Positions 48,136 through 58,735 of a stretch of DNA of 64,000 bases are shown here, in pieces; position 1 is the stretch's first letter; every line of letters begins with the position of its first letter. This DNA comes from Sipunculus nudus (taxonomy: Eukaryota; Annelida; Sipuncula; Golfingiida; Sipunculidae). The position numbers and the translations under genes were made by a program. The notes under the pieces were generated by a model. The model was not told where the DNA came from. It did no database searches and was given only the letters and a program-made list of their open reading frames with translations. The stretch is taken from assembly GCA_026874595.1 (NCBI GenBank), contig CM049322.1, positions 59,214,886-59,278,885 of the forward strand. The letters run 5' to 3'.

Positions 48136-50020
48136 CTAGAAAATATACAAATACGGCAGAAACAATGAACAATAGTTAGTACTTATTTTGGGAGTAAAAA
48201 TCCTAAGTATGAGCGTCACAATCAACCTTCCACGTATAATCGAAATTTAAATCGCAATTACTACATTTTAAAGTATTCTTACACTAAATGGCTTTGAGCA
48301 GGAAAAGTGATTAGAATATTTCACCGAAGTTCAGTTTTAAGAAAAGGATGTATGTAGATGGATCGGAACTCTATTTTTCATATTTGTTTCATATTTTATC
48401 TATTTTGAATGCAAGCAGAATTACTTACATATTTTGATAAATATGACTTATTTGTGACATTGAACATACCGGACATAGAGCAGATCAACAGCGATTAAGT
48501 AAACTATTACACACAATGCAGGACATTGAAATATATCATCAGATCTTAGATGAAGCTGGTTTTTGCATTTGCAAAGACCCGATGCGCAGAGTCGACCAAC
48601 ACTGTCAGGGAAACGTTACATGCGAAGGTGAGAAGACGTGATGGCTGTCATTCACTGTAACACAGAAATCAGCTCATATGATATCAGGAACTAAGTCGGG
48701 GACATGGCTGGAACTGTACCTGTTCGACAGATAGGGGAATACTTTAACGTTTGTGATATTTACATATGTTAACATAGAAGCCAAAGGCAGTAACAAAATT
48801 ATGCTAGCAGACCTACTTCAAAAATAATTGGATTACCGTAACTTCACCTCAAATTGGTGTTAATTTGAAATCTTACAATAATACCGTATAAGAGCAGTTG
48901 ACTGTCATGCCATGATATGCTTAGGTTAGCAGTTATATGAAATTGGATCTGTCTTAAAATAGTGCTTATTCATTACCAAAAAGAAAGGTAACGGTCATAC
49001 AAAATTAACAGGTCTGATGAAGCCATGTGTCATAGCTTGCGAACATGTTTATACAACATATGAGAAAAACTTTGACTACCTGTCGATCTTAAACATGTAA
49101 AAAAATGTCTTCTGTGATATGACCTTGAATGTAGTGGTCAACATCTAAGCACCAGGATAATATCTTAGACCTGGAATGAATAAATATGATTTTTTTTTGT
49201 ACTCGGCATTTAACCAAACGCTAACCATAGTAAATGGGTACTATACCGAGCCGTTTTGAATAATTGGTTATTGGAACCAAGCCGGAGTGAATTAATGTGG
49301 GAGTGATGTGTGTTGAATATTGTAATCATGGTTACACCTGTCTTGCCCAAAAGTATAAGATTCAGTTTAAAACGTAACGAGCACCATATAGTAAAAATAC
49401 TTGCCGGAACAACTATATGTCAGTTAAAACACAGAGCTACGCAGCAAACCATAATTAAACCTGATTGGTTGAAATTCCTGTTGATTTTTTTATCAAATAT
49501 GATAAATAAATGCATGATATCATATACGCCTTATGATTGGTAGGTGGGACTCATTTCAGTGATGCAAATGATTGAGATCGGGGACTGTTTGATATCGCTG
49601 AGCCCCCGACCCAGGCGAGAGGTCATGACCTGTGACTGTTACCGTCTGGATGTGTAACAGATGTCATTATCCTCGCTCCTGGGTGTATGATTGAATAATG
49701 TGGCCCCAAATTAAAAATGAATATGTAGCTTCACTGAAATCTCAGCACAATAGAAACTCCGTGAATTCCGTCATTGATAAATTCGCCATTGCTATTGATA
49801 AAGGATACAAAAATAAATGTTCCAGCTCAAAAATAAGGTAAATTGTTTTAAACTAGCTCCAGTCTTATAGTCATGGTAATTACCTAAATCATAAGAACAT
49901 TTCGGTGATATAAGGCGTACCGGAAGCAGGCCATATTTGCAATTTCAAAGTGTTTCTGTCGACTTCGATCGGGCGGCCACTTAGGTGTCTGTAAGCAAGG
50001 GTGATTTTAATCATCGGGTG
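48136..50020. other. Non-coding stretch
   Basis: No supportable gene. The missing first exon of the lectin pseudogene would be expected here but is not recognised. Confidence 0.5.
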
Positions 50021-50024
50021 GACA

Positions 50025-50150
50025 AAATGTGTCCGTTGTCCTGAATAGCGGGGTGTCCGCCCCAGAGGAGTTCTAAAAGAAGTAAAAACGCTCGGTCGGC
50101 ATAAAAAGTGTCCGTAAGGCGGATTGTCCGCCCCAGAGGGGTGTACGCAG
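50025..50150. repeat. Degenerate ~78-bp direct repeat
   Basis: TGTCCGCCCCAGAGG(A/G)GT occurs twice (near 50,052 and 50,125), each preceded by AAAA(A/T)GTGTCCG. The step is 73-78 bp. No coding sense. Confidence 0.6.
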
Positions 50151-50494
50151 TCAGGGAACTAATTGTATTATGTAATAACGGGTCATCGACCAGCACAAGC
50201 ATGAGGTCACCGAAACCAACAATATTTCATACGGATATATATCAATAATATCCACCATGGATATTGAACTTAAACCATCAACCGCTCACGGATTGTGATA
50301 AGACATTAACTTTATCATCAGCTGATTTTTGGCACCTAACATATTGTTAATATATTTATATATTTATATATATATACTGTAATATTTTAAATATGTTATT
50401 ACAGCTACTACATTAACTAAATAATCAATGCAACTAACATAAAAACTTCAAATAGGTTCCAAGCAAATTTACATTATACGAATTTTACAGAATA

Positions 50495-50501
<7 letters not shown>

Positions 50502-50524
<23 letters not shown>
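50502..50524. repeat. (TA)n microsatellite
   Basis: Short TA run just upstream of the 2.1-kb tandem duplication. Confidence 0.9.
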
Positions 50525-50525
<1 letters not shown>

Positions 50526-50566
50526 GCGTGTGTATGAATTTCTTTAACAGAATTCATGAATATATT

Positions 50567-52608
50567 AAACCTATAATGATTGTTTCTTCTTACAGAATTA
50601 AGATTTTAAAAGTGTGTATATCGAGAGAAGACATTTGATTTATTAATATATAGGAATGTGAAACATTGTTTTAAAATTTAACTTTCCTATTTTCACTGTG
50701 TGTGTTCAGTGTCACCCTGTATTATAAAAATAACTATGTTAAAGGAAATTAGGTTGCAGTGATACTGAAACACTGTATCTCCAAATCAACCAAATATTCA
50801 TTAGAATACAATACTTAAACTAGAAATCAACGGTAACTTATTATATTATAGATACATACCCTTGCGTTGTTGTAGTAATTTCTTTTTCGTTGTTTCTAGA
50901 TGGGCTACATTAATCGAGGTCTCCCATTTATATGTTTTTCTTAAATCAAAAGTAGAATTTTTGTTTTTGCATTCAACCCTTTCACCACTAGCTTCCCTCC
51001 TGAGGCTACTGTCTTGTCGACTGAATGAATGAAAGTTAAAATAGTAGATAACGTTACACATGAAAAAAACAACTTTGAAAGTATTGGAAATATTTTCGTA
51101 TTTCCACAGAAGTCATCATTAACACGCTTAACCCCCCGTAAAAAAAGTTTGAATCAGATTTTCTTTTTTAAATACAATTACGCTTCAGTGAGACGGATGC
51201 CCCTATTCTGTAGGTAACCAGATCATGTACTTTAAATGCTCGGACTCTCAACGGGACGATCTAATAGCCTCGCAGCTCAAAGGTGAGTAAACCATTAAAT
51301 TTACCGAAACAAATATTCTTGTGATCAAAACTACTCCCAGAATTTTGCAAAAATGCGCATATTTCATACAATGCAAACCAATTAAATGATCTGTTGAATT
51401 GCAGTCTTTCCTCGGAGGTTTCTTAGCTCTTTTGTTAGCAACAGAGAAAGAAATGTAAAGATGTGTGATGGATATGAATCAATACCGCCGGTTTAACCTC
51501 ATGGGCTCATCAGGTGACTGAAAATCAAGTATTGTGGTATCTGATTTTATCATCTTTTCGCCCGATTCGGTGTTGCAATCTTTATCATCAATAAACACCA
51601 ATGTTATAAAAGTCAGTTCATCATATTACCCATTACAATCCTGAAAATGCCAATAAAAATGCTCTCTCTGTGAGTTTTTCATCAGGTTCTATTTTAAAAT
51701 ACAAAATACTACCGGCCAGTTCTCCACACGGGTCCATTCTAAAAAGATCAATGACCGAAGTACTAATTCTTCGCGCGCCTTATTTAAATAATGACAATGA
51801 CTTTACGGTTAGTGGTTCACATCGATCTATATTAATCTTGCACATGTTTGGTAAACCATTCATTTAAAAAATCAGAATAAAATAATGCGTCAATTTTGTA
51901 AATTAATATCGATTTTACATATGTTAAAAATTATAGAAAAGTGGAAACATGGGCTGACGAGCATACATGAAGTATTCCAACCATTTTGGCCGAGGACAAC
52001 TTGTTATAAATCTGTATGTTTGCCTAGGTCAACATATTGTAATGTTGAAAACCTTATGACTGTTTAAGGTGGATTTTGAAAGAGTGATGTGGTTAGTTAT
52101 GAATGGATTAATGAGGCAGGTCCTTAGTTCTTACTTTATCCCTGTAAATTGGGGAAATTAGGTTTTGGTTAGGTCAGGCTGAATTGGTTTGGCTGCAATT
52201 TAGGCCTGAGTGACCGGGGTAAATAGGATAAAAAGCCTATATGACAAGGTGTGTTATTTAGCCGGGCCTGGTAATACGCGCTGTGTATCACTAACAAACA
52301 ACATTAAACACAAATACGTATCAATGAAATATGTCAAATTAATACTTTTTTTTCGGTTGCAACAAAACACTTGTGGTGAAACTTAGAATGGATTCCACTG
52401 ACTGCGATATGTAACTTAATTATAACGAAACTGAATGTTCAGTGGAATTTTGGTGTGTATGGTCCAATGCATAAACTCGACGGTTACCAGACACGGGAGA
52501 AATCTCCTCATGGTACTCCTCTGTCAGGACCCATGTCACATGTTAACAAATGTCTCTGACAATAATGGTCTACCTCATAATTGTTGCAAATTAATAATAA
52601 AGTATAAT
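50567..52608. repeat. 2.1-kb tandem duplication, copy A
   Basis: Copy A (about 2,042 bp) begins AAACCTATAATGATTGTTTC and is followed directly by copy B with the same start at 52,609. Correspondence holds across the whole unit, including TTTAAATAATGACAATGACT, ATAATGCGTCAATTTTGTAA and GTCCAATGCATAAACTCGACG. Small frames shared by both copies (for example at 51,885 and 52,435) are not conserved as reading frames beyond what sequence identity explains. A possible donor, CAAAGGTGAGT near 51,282, is lost in copy B, arguing against a shared gene. Confidence 0.93.
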
Positions 52609-54706
52609 AAACCTATAATGATTGTTTCTTCTTAAAGAATTAAGATTTAAAACGTGTATATAACGAGAGAAGACATTTGATTTATTGACAAATATAATAT
52701 GTCGAACATCATTTTAAAATTTAACTTTCCTATTTTTACCGTGTGTGTTCAGGGTCACCCTGCATTATAAAAATAACTATGTTAACGGAAATTAGGTAGC
52801 AGTGATACTGAAACAATGTTTCTCCAAATCAACCAAATATTCATTAGAATACAGTACTAAACTTGAAATCAACTGTAACTAATTATATTATATATACTTA
52901 CCCTTGCGTCGTTGCAGTAATTTCTTTTTCGTTGTTTCTAGATGGGCTACATTAATCAAGGTCTCCCATTAATATGTTTTTCTTGAATCGAAAGCGGTAG
53001 CATTTTTGTTTTGGCATTTAACTCTCTCACCACTAGCTTCCCTTCTCCCTCCTGAGGCCGCTCGCCGACGTACCTGTCATATTTTAAAATACCCTACTGT
53101 CTAGACGACTGAATGAATGAAAGATAAAGTAGTGAAATAAGGTTACACATGACAAAATAACTTTGAAAGTATTTCTTTTGAAACATTTTCGTATTTCCTC
53201 AGAGGTCATCATTACCATGCGTAAACTCCCGTCAAAAAGGTTTTAATCAAATTTTCTTATTTACACACGATTACATTTCAGTCAGACGGATGCCCCTATT
53301 CTGTAGAAAACCAGACCATGTACTTATAGATTTAAAAGCTCGAACACTCAACCGAACGATCTAATAGCCCTACAGCTCAAAGGTGTACAAACCATTAAAT
53401 TAACCGAAAAAAAAGTTGTTATTGTGATCAAAACTACTTCCACAATTTTACAGAATGCGCATATTTCATATAATACAAACCAATTAAATGATCTGGTGAA
53501 ATGCAGTCTCTCCTCTGCGGTTATTTAGCGCTCTGTTTAGCAACAGAGAAAGAATTGTTAAGATGTGTGATGGATCTGAATCACTACCGCCTGTTTCACC
53601 TCATGGGCATATCAGGTGACTAAAACTCAAGTATTGCGATATCGAGTTTTATAATCTTTTTCGCCCGATTCGGTTTTGCAATCTTCATCATAAATAAACA
53701 CCAGTGTTATCAAAGTCAGTTTTTCATATTACCCTTCACAATCCTGAAAATGCCAATAATAATGCTCTCTCTGTGAGTTTTTCACCAGGTTGTATTTTTA
53801 AATGCAATATACCGGAAAGTTATTCACACGGGTCCATTCTAAAAAGATCAATGTCCTTACTACTAATTCTTCGTGCGCCTTATTTAAATAATGACAATGA
53901 CTTTACGGTTAGTAGTTAACATCGATCTATATTAATCTTGCACATGTTTGGTAAACCATTCATTTAAAAAATCAGAATAAAATAATGCGTCAATTTTGTA
54001 AATTAATATCGATTTTACATATGTTAAAAATTGATGAAAAGTGGAAACATGGGCTGACGAGCATACGTGGAGTATTCCAACCATTTTGGCCGAGGACAAC
54101 TTGTTATCAATCTGTGTGTTTGCATAGGTCCACTCATGTAATGTTGAAAAACTTACGACTGTTTAAGGTGGATTTTGAAAGAGTGATGTGGTTAGTTATG
54201 AATAGATTAATGAGGCAGGTCCTTAGTTCTTACTTTATCCCTGTAAATTGGGGAAATTAGGTTTTGGTTAGGTCAGGCTAAATTGGTTTGCCTGCAATTT
54301 AGGCCTGAGTGACCCCTGTAAATAGGATGAAAAGCCTATATCACAAGGTGTGATATTTACCCGGTCCTGGTAATACGTGCTGTGTATCACTAACAAACGA
54401 CATTAAACACAAATACGTATCAATGAAATATATCAAATTAATACTTTTTTTCGGTTGCAACAAAACACTTAGTAAAAAACTTAGGATGGATTCCATTGAC
54501 TGCGATATGTAACTTAATTATAACGTAACTGAATGTTCAGTGGAATTTTGGTGTGTATGGTCCAATGCATTAACTCGACGGTTATCAGACACGGGAGAAA
54601 TCTCCTCATGGTACTCCCCTGTCAGGACCCATGTCACATGTTAACAAATGTCTCTGACAATAATGGTCTACCTCATAATTGTTGCAAATTAATAATAAAG
54701 TATAAT
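52609..54706. repeat. 2.1-kb tandem duplication, copy B
   Basis: Copy B (about 2,098 bp) is longer because of small insertions, including extra GC-rich sequence near 53,040-53,090. It ends at a third start of the unit, AAACCTAAAATGATTG at 54,707, which continues for only about 37 bp (to 54,743). That is the footprint of unequal exchange in a tandem array. Confidence 0.93.
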
Positions 54707-54743
54707 AAACCTAAAATGATTGTTTCTTCTTAAAGAATTAAGA

Positions 54744-55925
54744 ATACAATTGTCTTGCTCCGGAGACTCAATAACACTCTCTGCGTGAAATGAAATGAAC
54801 AGAACTGGTCCAGTACTTATCGGAGGGGCAGGACTCAACCTGTAATGGGGAAAGGTGTGACTTCTAAGCCAAGTGGACCTTCCAATATACCTCAGCACAT
54901 GAGTGGAATTCTCTACTTGTTGCAATACAAACGTTTAAAGTCTGACTGCCTTTGAAAAGGTTTCAAAAACGTACCTGTTTATATGCGCGCCTATAACTGA
55001 ACTAGATCATGCCATGCATTTCTTCTAGTTGGTCAAAATTTAAGAAGGTCATTATGCCATCTCTTAAACATGTTATAATCTAGCAGGAAAACTCACTTAA
55101 GTTGTAATATCTATTTTTTATTTATTATTTTTCATCGATCCTAATGTTTTTCATTTGCAATTTATACATCTATAAATTCTTGTTGTGTGTCATTTTAATA
55201 TTATAATCATTTCTCATCATGTAAAGCGCTTTAAAGCATGCTCTCTGTGTGGAATTTATGCTATATAAATACATCTATGATTATAATAATAATAACGATA
55301 ATAATAATATTTAAGGGGTGCGCAAAGGTCCGCGTAAGCTACTCTCTCATCCTGTATCCTCATTAATACCCTCATTAAACAACTAAAGGACTTCATGCAT
55401 ACATAATATGGAGTCAAGCTGAAGCATCATGTTAATCTCTCGGATGACTATTAGTTGAACAGTTCGATGTTAGATGAAGTATAATCCTTGACATCGGTTT
55501 TTCATTATCTAAGTTTATAAATGTTACAAACATGACAGTTTGGTAATACCTACTTCATAAGCTGTCAGAACATCCAATATTATCAAAGGTGATCATTGTT
55601 TAATCTTTACTGTGTACACAGCAACCACTCATCACCAAATACCTCCGATTCTCGGGCCTATTTGCCTGTCTACAGACCCTAACCAACACCCTCTATCAAT
55701 ATATGTGTACACTAAAGTTATCGATACTTTTAGATAACTCGCCTGGGCACATTCACTTCCGTTTGTACTGTCTAACTTAATTCTGCGTTTTGTGCTAAAC
55801 ACGTAAGAAACGATTTAATAAATAACCGTTAGATAGAGAACGCTACCTGGTGAAAATCTTCAGGTAACGTAGCCAAGAGAGGGATAAAATACGTGTACGT
55901 TCTACAGGTACAGGAGAGGAAGTAA
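54744..55925. other. Non-coding stretch
   Basis: No supportable gene. A short (AAT)n-like run is present near 55,283-55,305. Confidence 0.5.
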
Positions 55926-55926
55926 C

Positions 55927-55927
<1 letters not shown>

Positions 55928-56003
<76 letters not shown>
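55928..56003. repeat. Compound (TA)n(GA)n microsatellite
   Basis: (TA)n at 55,928-55,960 runs directly into (GA)n at about 55,963-56,003. On the - strand this lies downstream of the tRNA-like sequence and could be the tail of a SINE. Confidence 0.95.
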
Positions 56004-56006
<3 letters not shown>

Positions 56007-56070
56007 AAGAATAGCCATGCTGGTTCGTTGTACGAAGAAATAGAACATAAATACACAGAAAAGTCGGTTC

Positions 56071-56152
56071 ACTGTCGATGGGAATCGAACCCATGACTTT
56101 ACGATTGCCGGTCGCTTGCTCTATCCACTTAAATCCACTGAGCTACAGCAGA
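56071..56152 (-). tRNA. tRNA-like pseudogene or SINE head
   Basis: The - strand folds as a tRNA: imperfect acceptor stem (TCTGCTG with CGACAGT), perfect D stem (GCTC/GAGC), weak anticodon stem (AGCGA/TCGTA), and perfect T stem (ATGGG/CCCAT) with loop TTCGATT. The A box (TAGCTCAGTGG) and B box (GGTTCGATTCC) are excellent. The D loop is abnormally long (18 nt, with a GTGGAT duplication) and the base before the apparent GGC anticodon is C rather than the invariant U. It is therefore unlikely to be a working tRNA-Ala; a tRNA-derived SINE or pseudogene is more likely. Confidence 0.7.
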
Positions 56153-56175
56153 TCCCCGACCCCTCTTTGTATATG

Positions 56176-56304
56176 CACACTTTAATCGGACCAGCGAAGT
56201 AACGTCACTGCTGCATGCAAAGTTGCTGTACCAACACATGTAGTGGGTAGTATTCTGACGTCACTACCGTGACGTCACTTCGCTGGTTCTATAAAAGTGA
56301 TTTA
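56176..56304. mobile_element. Palindromic MITE-like element
   Basis: CACTTTAATCGGACCAGCGA at the left and its imperfect reverse complement (CTTCGCTGGTTC then TATAAAAGTG) at the right form terminal inverted repeats of over 30 bp around a ~60-bp core. The inner part, AGCGAAGTAACGTCAC / GTGACGTCACTTCGCT, is nearly perfect and contains TGACGTCA twice in the right half. It begins about 24 bp past the tRNA-like sequence. No certain target duplication. Confidence 0.65.
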
Positions 56305-56644
56305 ACTTTGACAAAAAACAACCTTTCACCGCTACTCGATCTGCAAGAAAGAGAGGTAGATCTTTCTTCCCGAAAACAAGTTACAATAATATACATTACT
56401 ACTAATCACAAAGATAGAGAAATGACACACGGATTGGCAATATAGCTGTTTCAAAGGAGGGATCACATACTCGTGTAGAACACATTACTTTTTTTATGAT
56501 TAGAAATCTGGATGGTATCCAGTGTATCTGTTATATTGTGTTACAAAGATGCATATACCAACGTGCATTTAGCCATTTGCATGGTATATAATGCATATAT
56601 TGTATTTTGTCCCAAATATTAGGAAATGTGTTGGATCTTTTTAT

Positions 56645-57391
56645 TCAACACGCCTTCTCACAAATGGAACCTCCTTTGAATCCACAAGGCGCGTCGTTCC
56701 ATTTCCAGCCGTGTTTCATCATTTCCAGACAATGTTCACCACCGCTCGGTTGACGAGGATACCAGTCCGTATACCTTAACTTGCGGTGATCAGCCACCCA
56801 TTGCCATACCCAATGAGAAGATATGTCGTTCCCTCCTGTCCAAAAATAAAACTGCGTGTAATGCCGGTGAATGGTTCTGAGCAGGTGGTCGTTCTCCCCT
56901 TTGTTTCGATGCTGACCAGATTTCCGCCATGTTTGTGGCAGTTATTCTTTGCCTCCAGCCATGTGTAAGCAGTGGTGACGAACATGTAGCACGGAGGCCT
57001 GGGGCAAATCGACCATAAGGGTAACGATGAGCAAAGTAATCCAGATGGTAAGAACCTAAAACATATATATTGTACATATCAATAACGTAAATCTACGTAC
57101 ATATGAAGAAAGAAAATCTTACGAACACACATCAGTAATATATAGATCGAGTCTGTTGTACTTCTCGTTAATTTGTTATTGGAAAATGTTTGCTTATATG
57201 TATATGCTCAATGAAGTAACTACTACTCCATCCCATTAGGTTGTTCTTAAGTTATCTTTTTTTTACGTTCAATGCTACACCGAGCGAATTTTGATATAAA
57301 GGGATCGTTTTTTCATGATAGGATGTAATACATACTTACAACAAGTAAATAGCGCGATTGCTGCCAGGAATAGAAATTTCGCAGTCCCCAT
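56645..57391 (-). pseudogene. C-type lectin gene, two exons, frameshifted
   Basis: Exon 1 (57,391-57,340) reads MGTAKFLFLAAIALFTC, a clean secretory signal, and ends in phase 1 at a perfect donor (GTAAGT). Exon 2 (57,055-56,645) follows acceptor TGTTTTAG. It encodes HRYPYGRFAPG, then in a second frame CYMFVTTAYTWLEAKNNC and HGGNLVSIETK, then in a third frame GENDHLL, FYFWTGGNDISS, DWYPRQPSGGEHC, WKWNDAPCG and SICEKAC, ending at TGA. Two single-base deletions are implied, near 56,991-57,005 and 56,896-56,903; restoring both would give a whole number of codons (155 including the stop). The lectin core keeps WND but has QPS where EPN or QPD is usual. AATAAA overlaps the end. The cause is either true decay or base-calling error at C/G and A/G homopolymers. 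Confidence 0.9.
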
Positions 57392-57832
57392 ATTCTGGGT
57401 GTATCCAGTGTATCCAGTGATCTTTCTAAAATGGTATGATAAGAGCTTATATATGCCAGAAATTTTAATGAGGAGGCCTTTGTATTCAATTACTTTCAAA
57501 GGGTCAAAATTCATAATAAAAATTAACTTAAACGGAATGGGTGACAACATAGTAGCAGCAGCACCACACCGATCAAATTTAAGTTGACATTAGTGTGGCG
57601 TTTCTTTAATTGACAATCAACAGTCCAATGAATTGCCTCCTGGGTCATCAAAGGTATTGTTACTAGGACATGACGGACCTACCTGATAAGACTCTGAAAA
57701 AGAATGCAGCTTCTGCCAACATCGAACAAAAATTGTGGGATTCAATTTGTGGAGGTAACTGAAGAAGTTTGACTTGAGTCCTTATGTAGTATGATTTAGG
57801 TATATTTATTAATAATAATAATAAACGTAAAG

Positions 57833-57872
<40 letters not shown>

Positions 57873-57874
57873 AT
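57833..57874. repeat. (TA)n microsatellite
   Basis: TA run with one TTTA interruption. Confidence 0.9.
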
Positions 57875-57989
57875 TGCAAAATCTCCGATCATCGGACTCA
57901 CAGCAAATTTCACACACACAATCGTATTCACTTATAGGTCAATAGAAATCTGCTCCATGTGCATGACTGAAGAAAAGAAATAATGCATA

Positions 57990-58735
57990 TTAATTACTAC
58001 AGCTTGCCGAAAGAGAGACATTTTAAACTGGTTTTAATAATGCTAGAGACAAAGATTTTCTCAGTGTGGTAGGAATCGAATTCCAGACCTTTGGAGCTAT
58101 GAAACGGAAAGAACGTACGCCAATTTAGATATTACATTTTTGCATCAGCCGAGCGCAGCGTCGGCAAAGGTCGATAGATTATTAATTTTTCAGACTGATA
58201 TGATTGAGTAAAACCATCACAGCAGCATCGAAACATAAACAGGAATTTAGTATTATACGCGGTACTAGATGGGAGACAATTGGAGTTGTTTTAGCAGCGG
58301 CGTGACGTGTTTAGTCTCACGCGTCTTAAGCAGTATTATTCTGAACCATTTGCAGCCGCAAGACTTTTTCTGTAGGTAGCAGAGCAAGGATTGAATTACA
58401 GTAATCCAGGCGAGATATTACTATGGAACAAATGAGCAGACAGCACGCATTAGTAGAGAGGAAACGCGGGATGAAAGCTACATAGCGGAGCTCGAGAAAG
58501 GCCGCACCACATATATTACTAACATAATCATGTATTGAAAGATTCCGATCAATCCTTACACCCAGATACTTCAAGGAAGTTTGATAAGGAACAGTGCGGC
58601 AATCAATGTTTATGGAATCACTGCCCATTATCCTTACAAGGGGCTTATTTTTAGTCTTGTCAGTATTCAATTTAAATTTGTTACCGGTCATCCATGATAG
58701 TTCAACCTCAAAACAAGCCTTTATGCTAAACTGGA
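57990..58735 (-). mobile_element. 3' part of a CR1/Jockey-type LINE
   Basis: The - strand reads NKFKLNTDKTK, YQTSLKYLGVRID, then LICSIVISRLDYCNSILALLP and LRLQMVQNNTA in one 121-codon open frame (58,691-58,326). After stops come pieces of the standard C-terminus: a TRHAAAKTTPIVSHL region, then VRSFRFIAPKVWNSIPTTLR near 58,100-58,050. These are the K.KTE, YLGv.iD, SrLDYCN.l and aP..WN.LP..lR blocks after the RT palm. Only the 3' third is present, and it is broken. Confidence 0.9.

Noticed and set aside
58040-58110. GGAATTCGATTCC looked like a tRNA B box
   Set aside because: On the - strand this is the KVWNSIPTTLR block of a LINE C-terminus; no A box or tRNA fold accompanies it.
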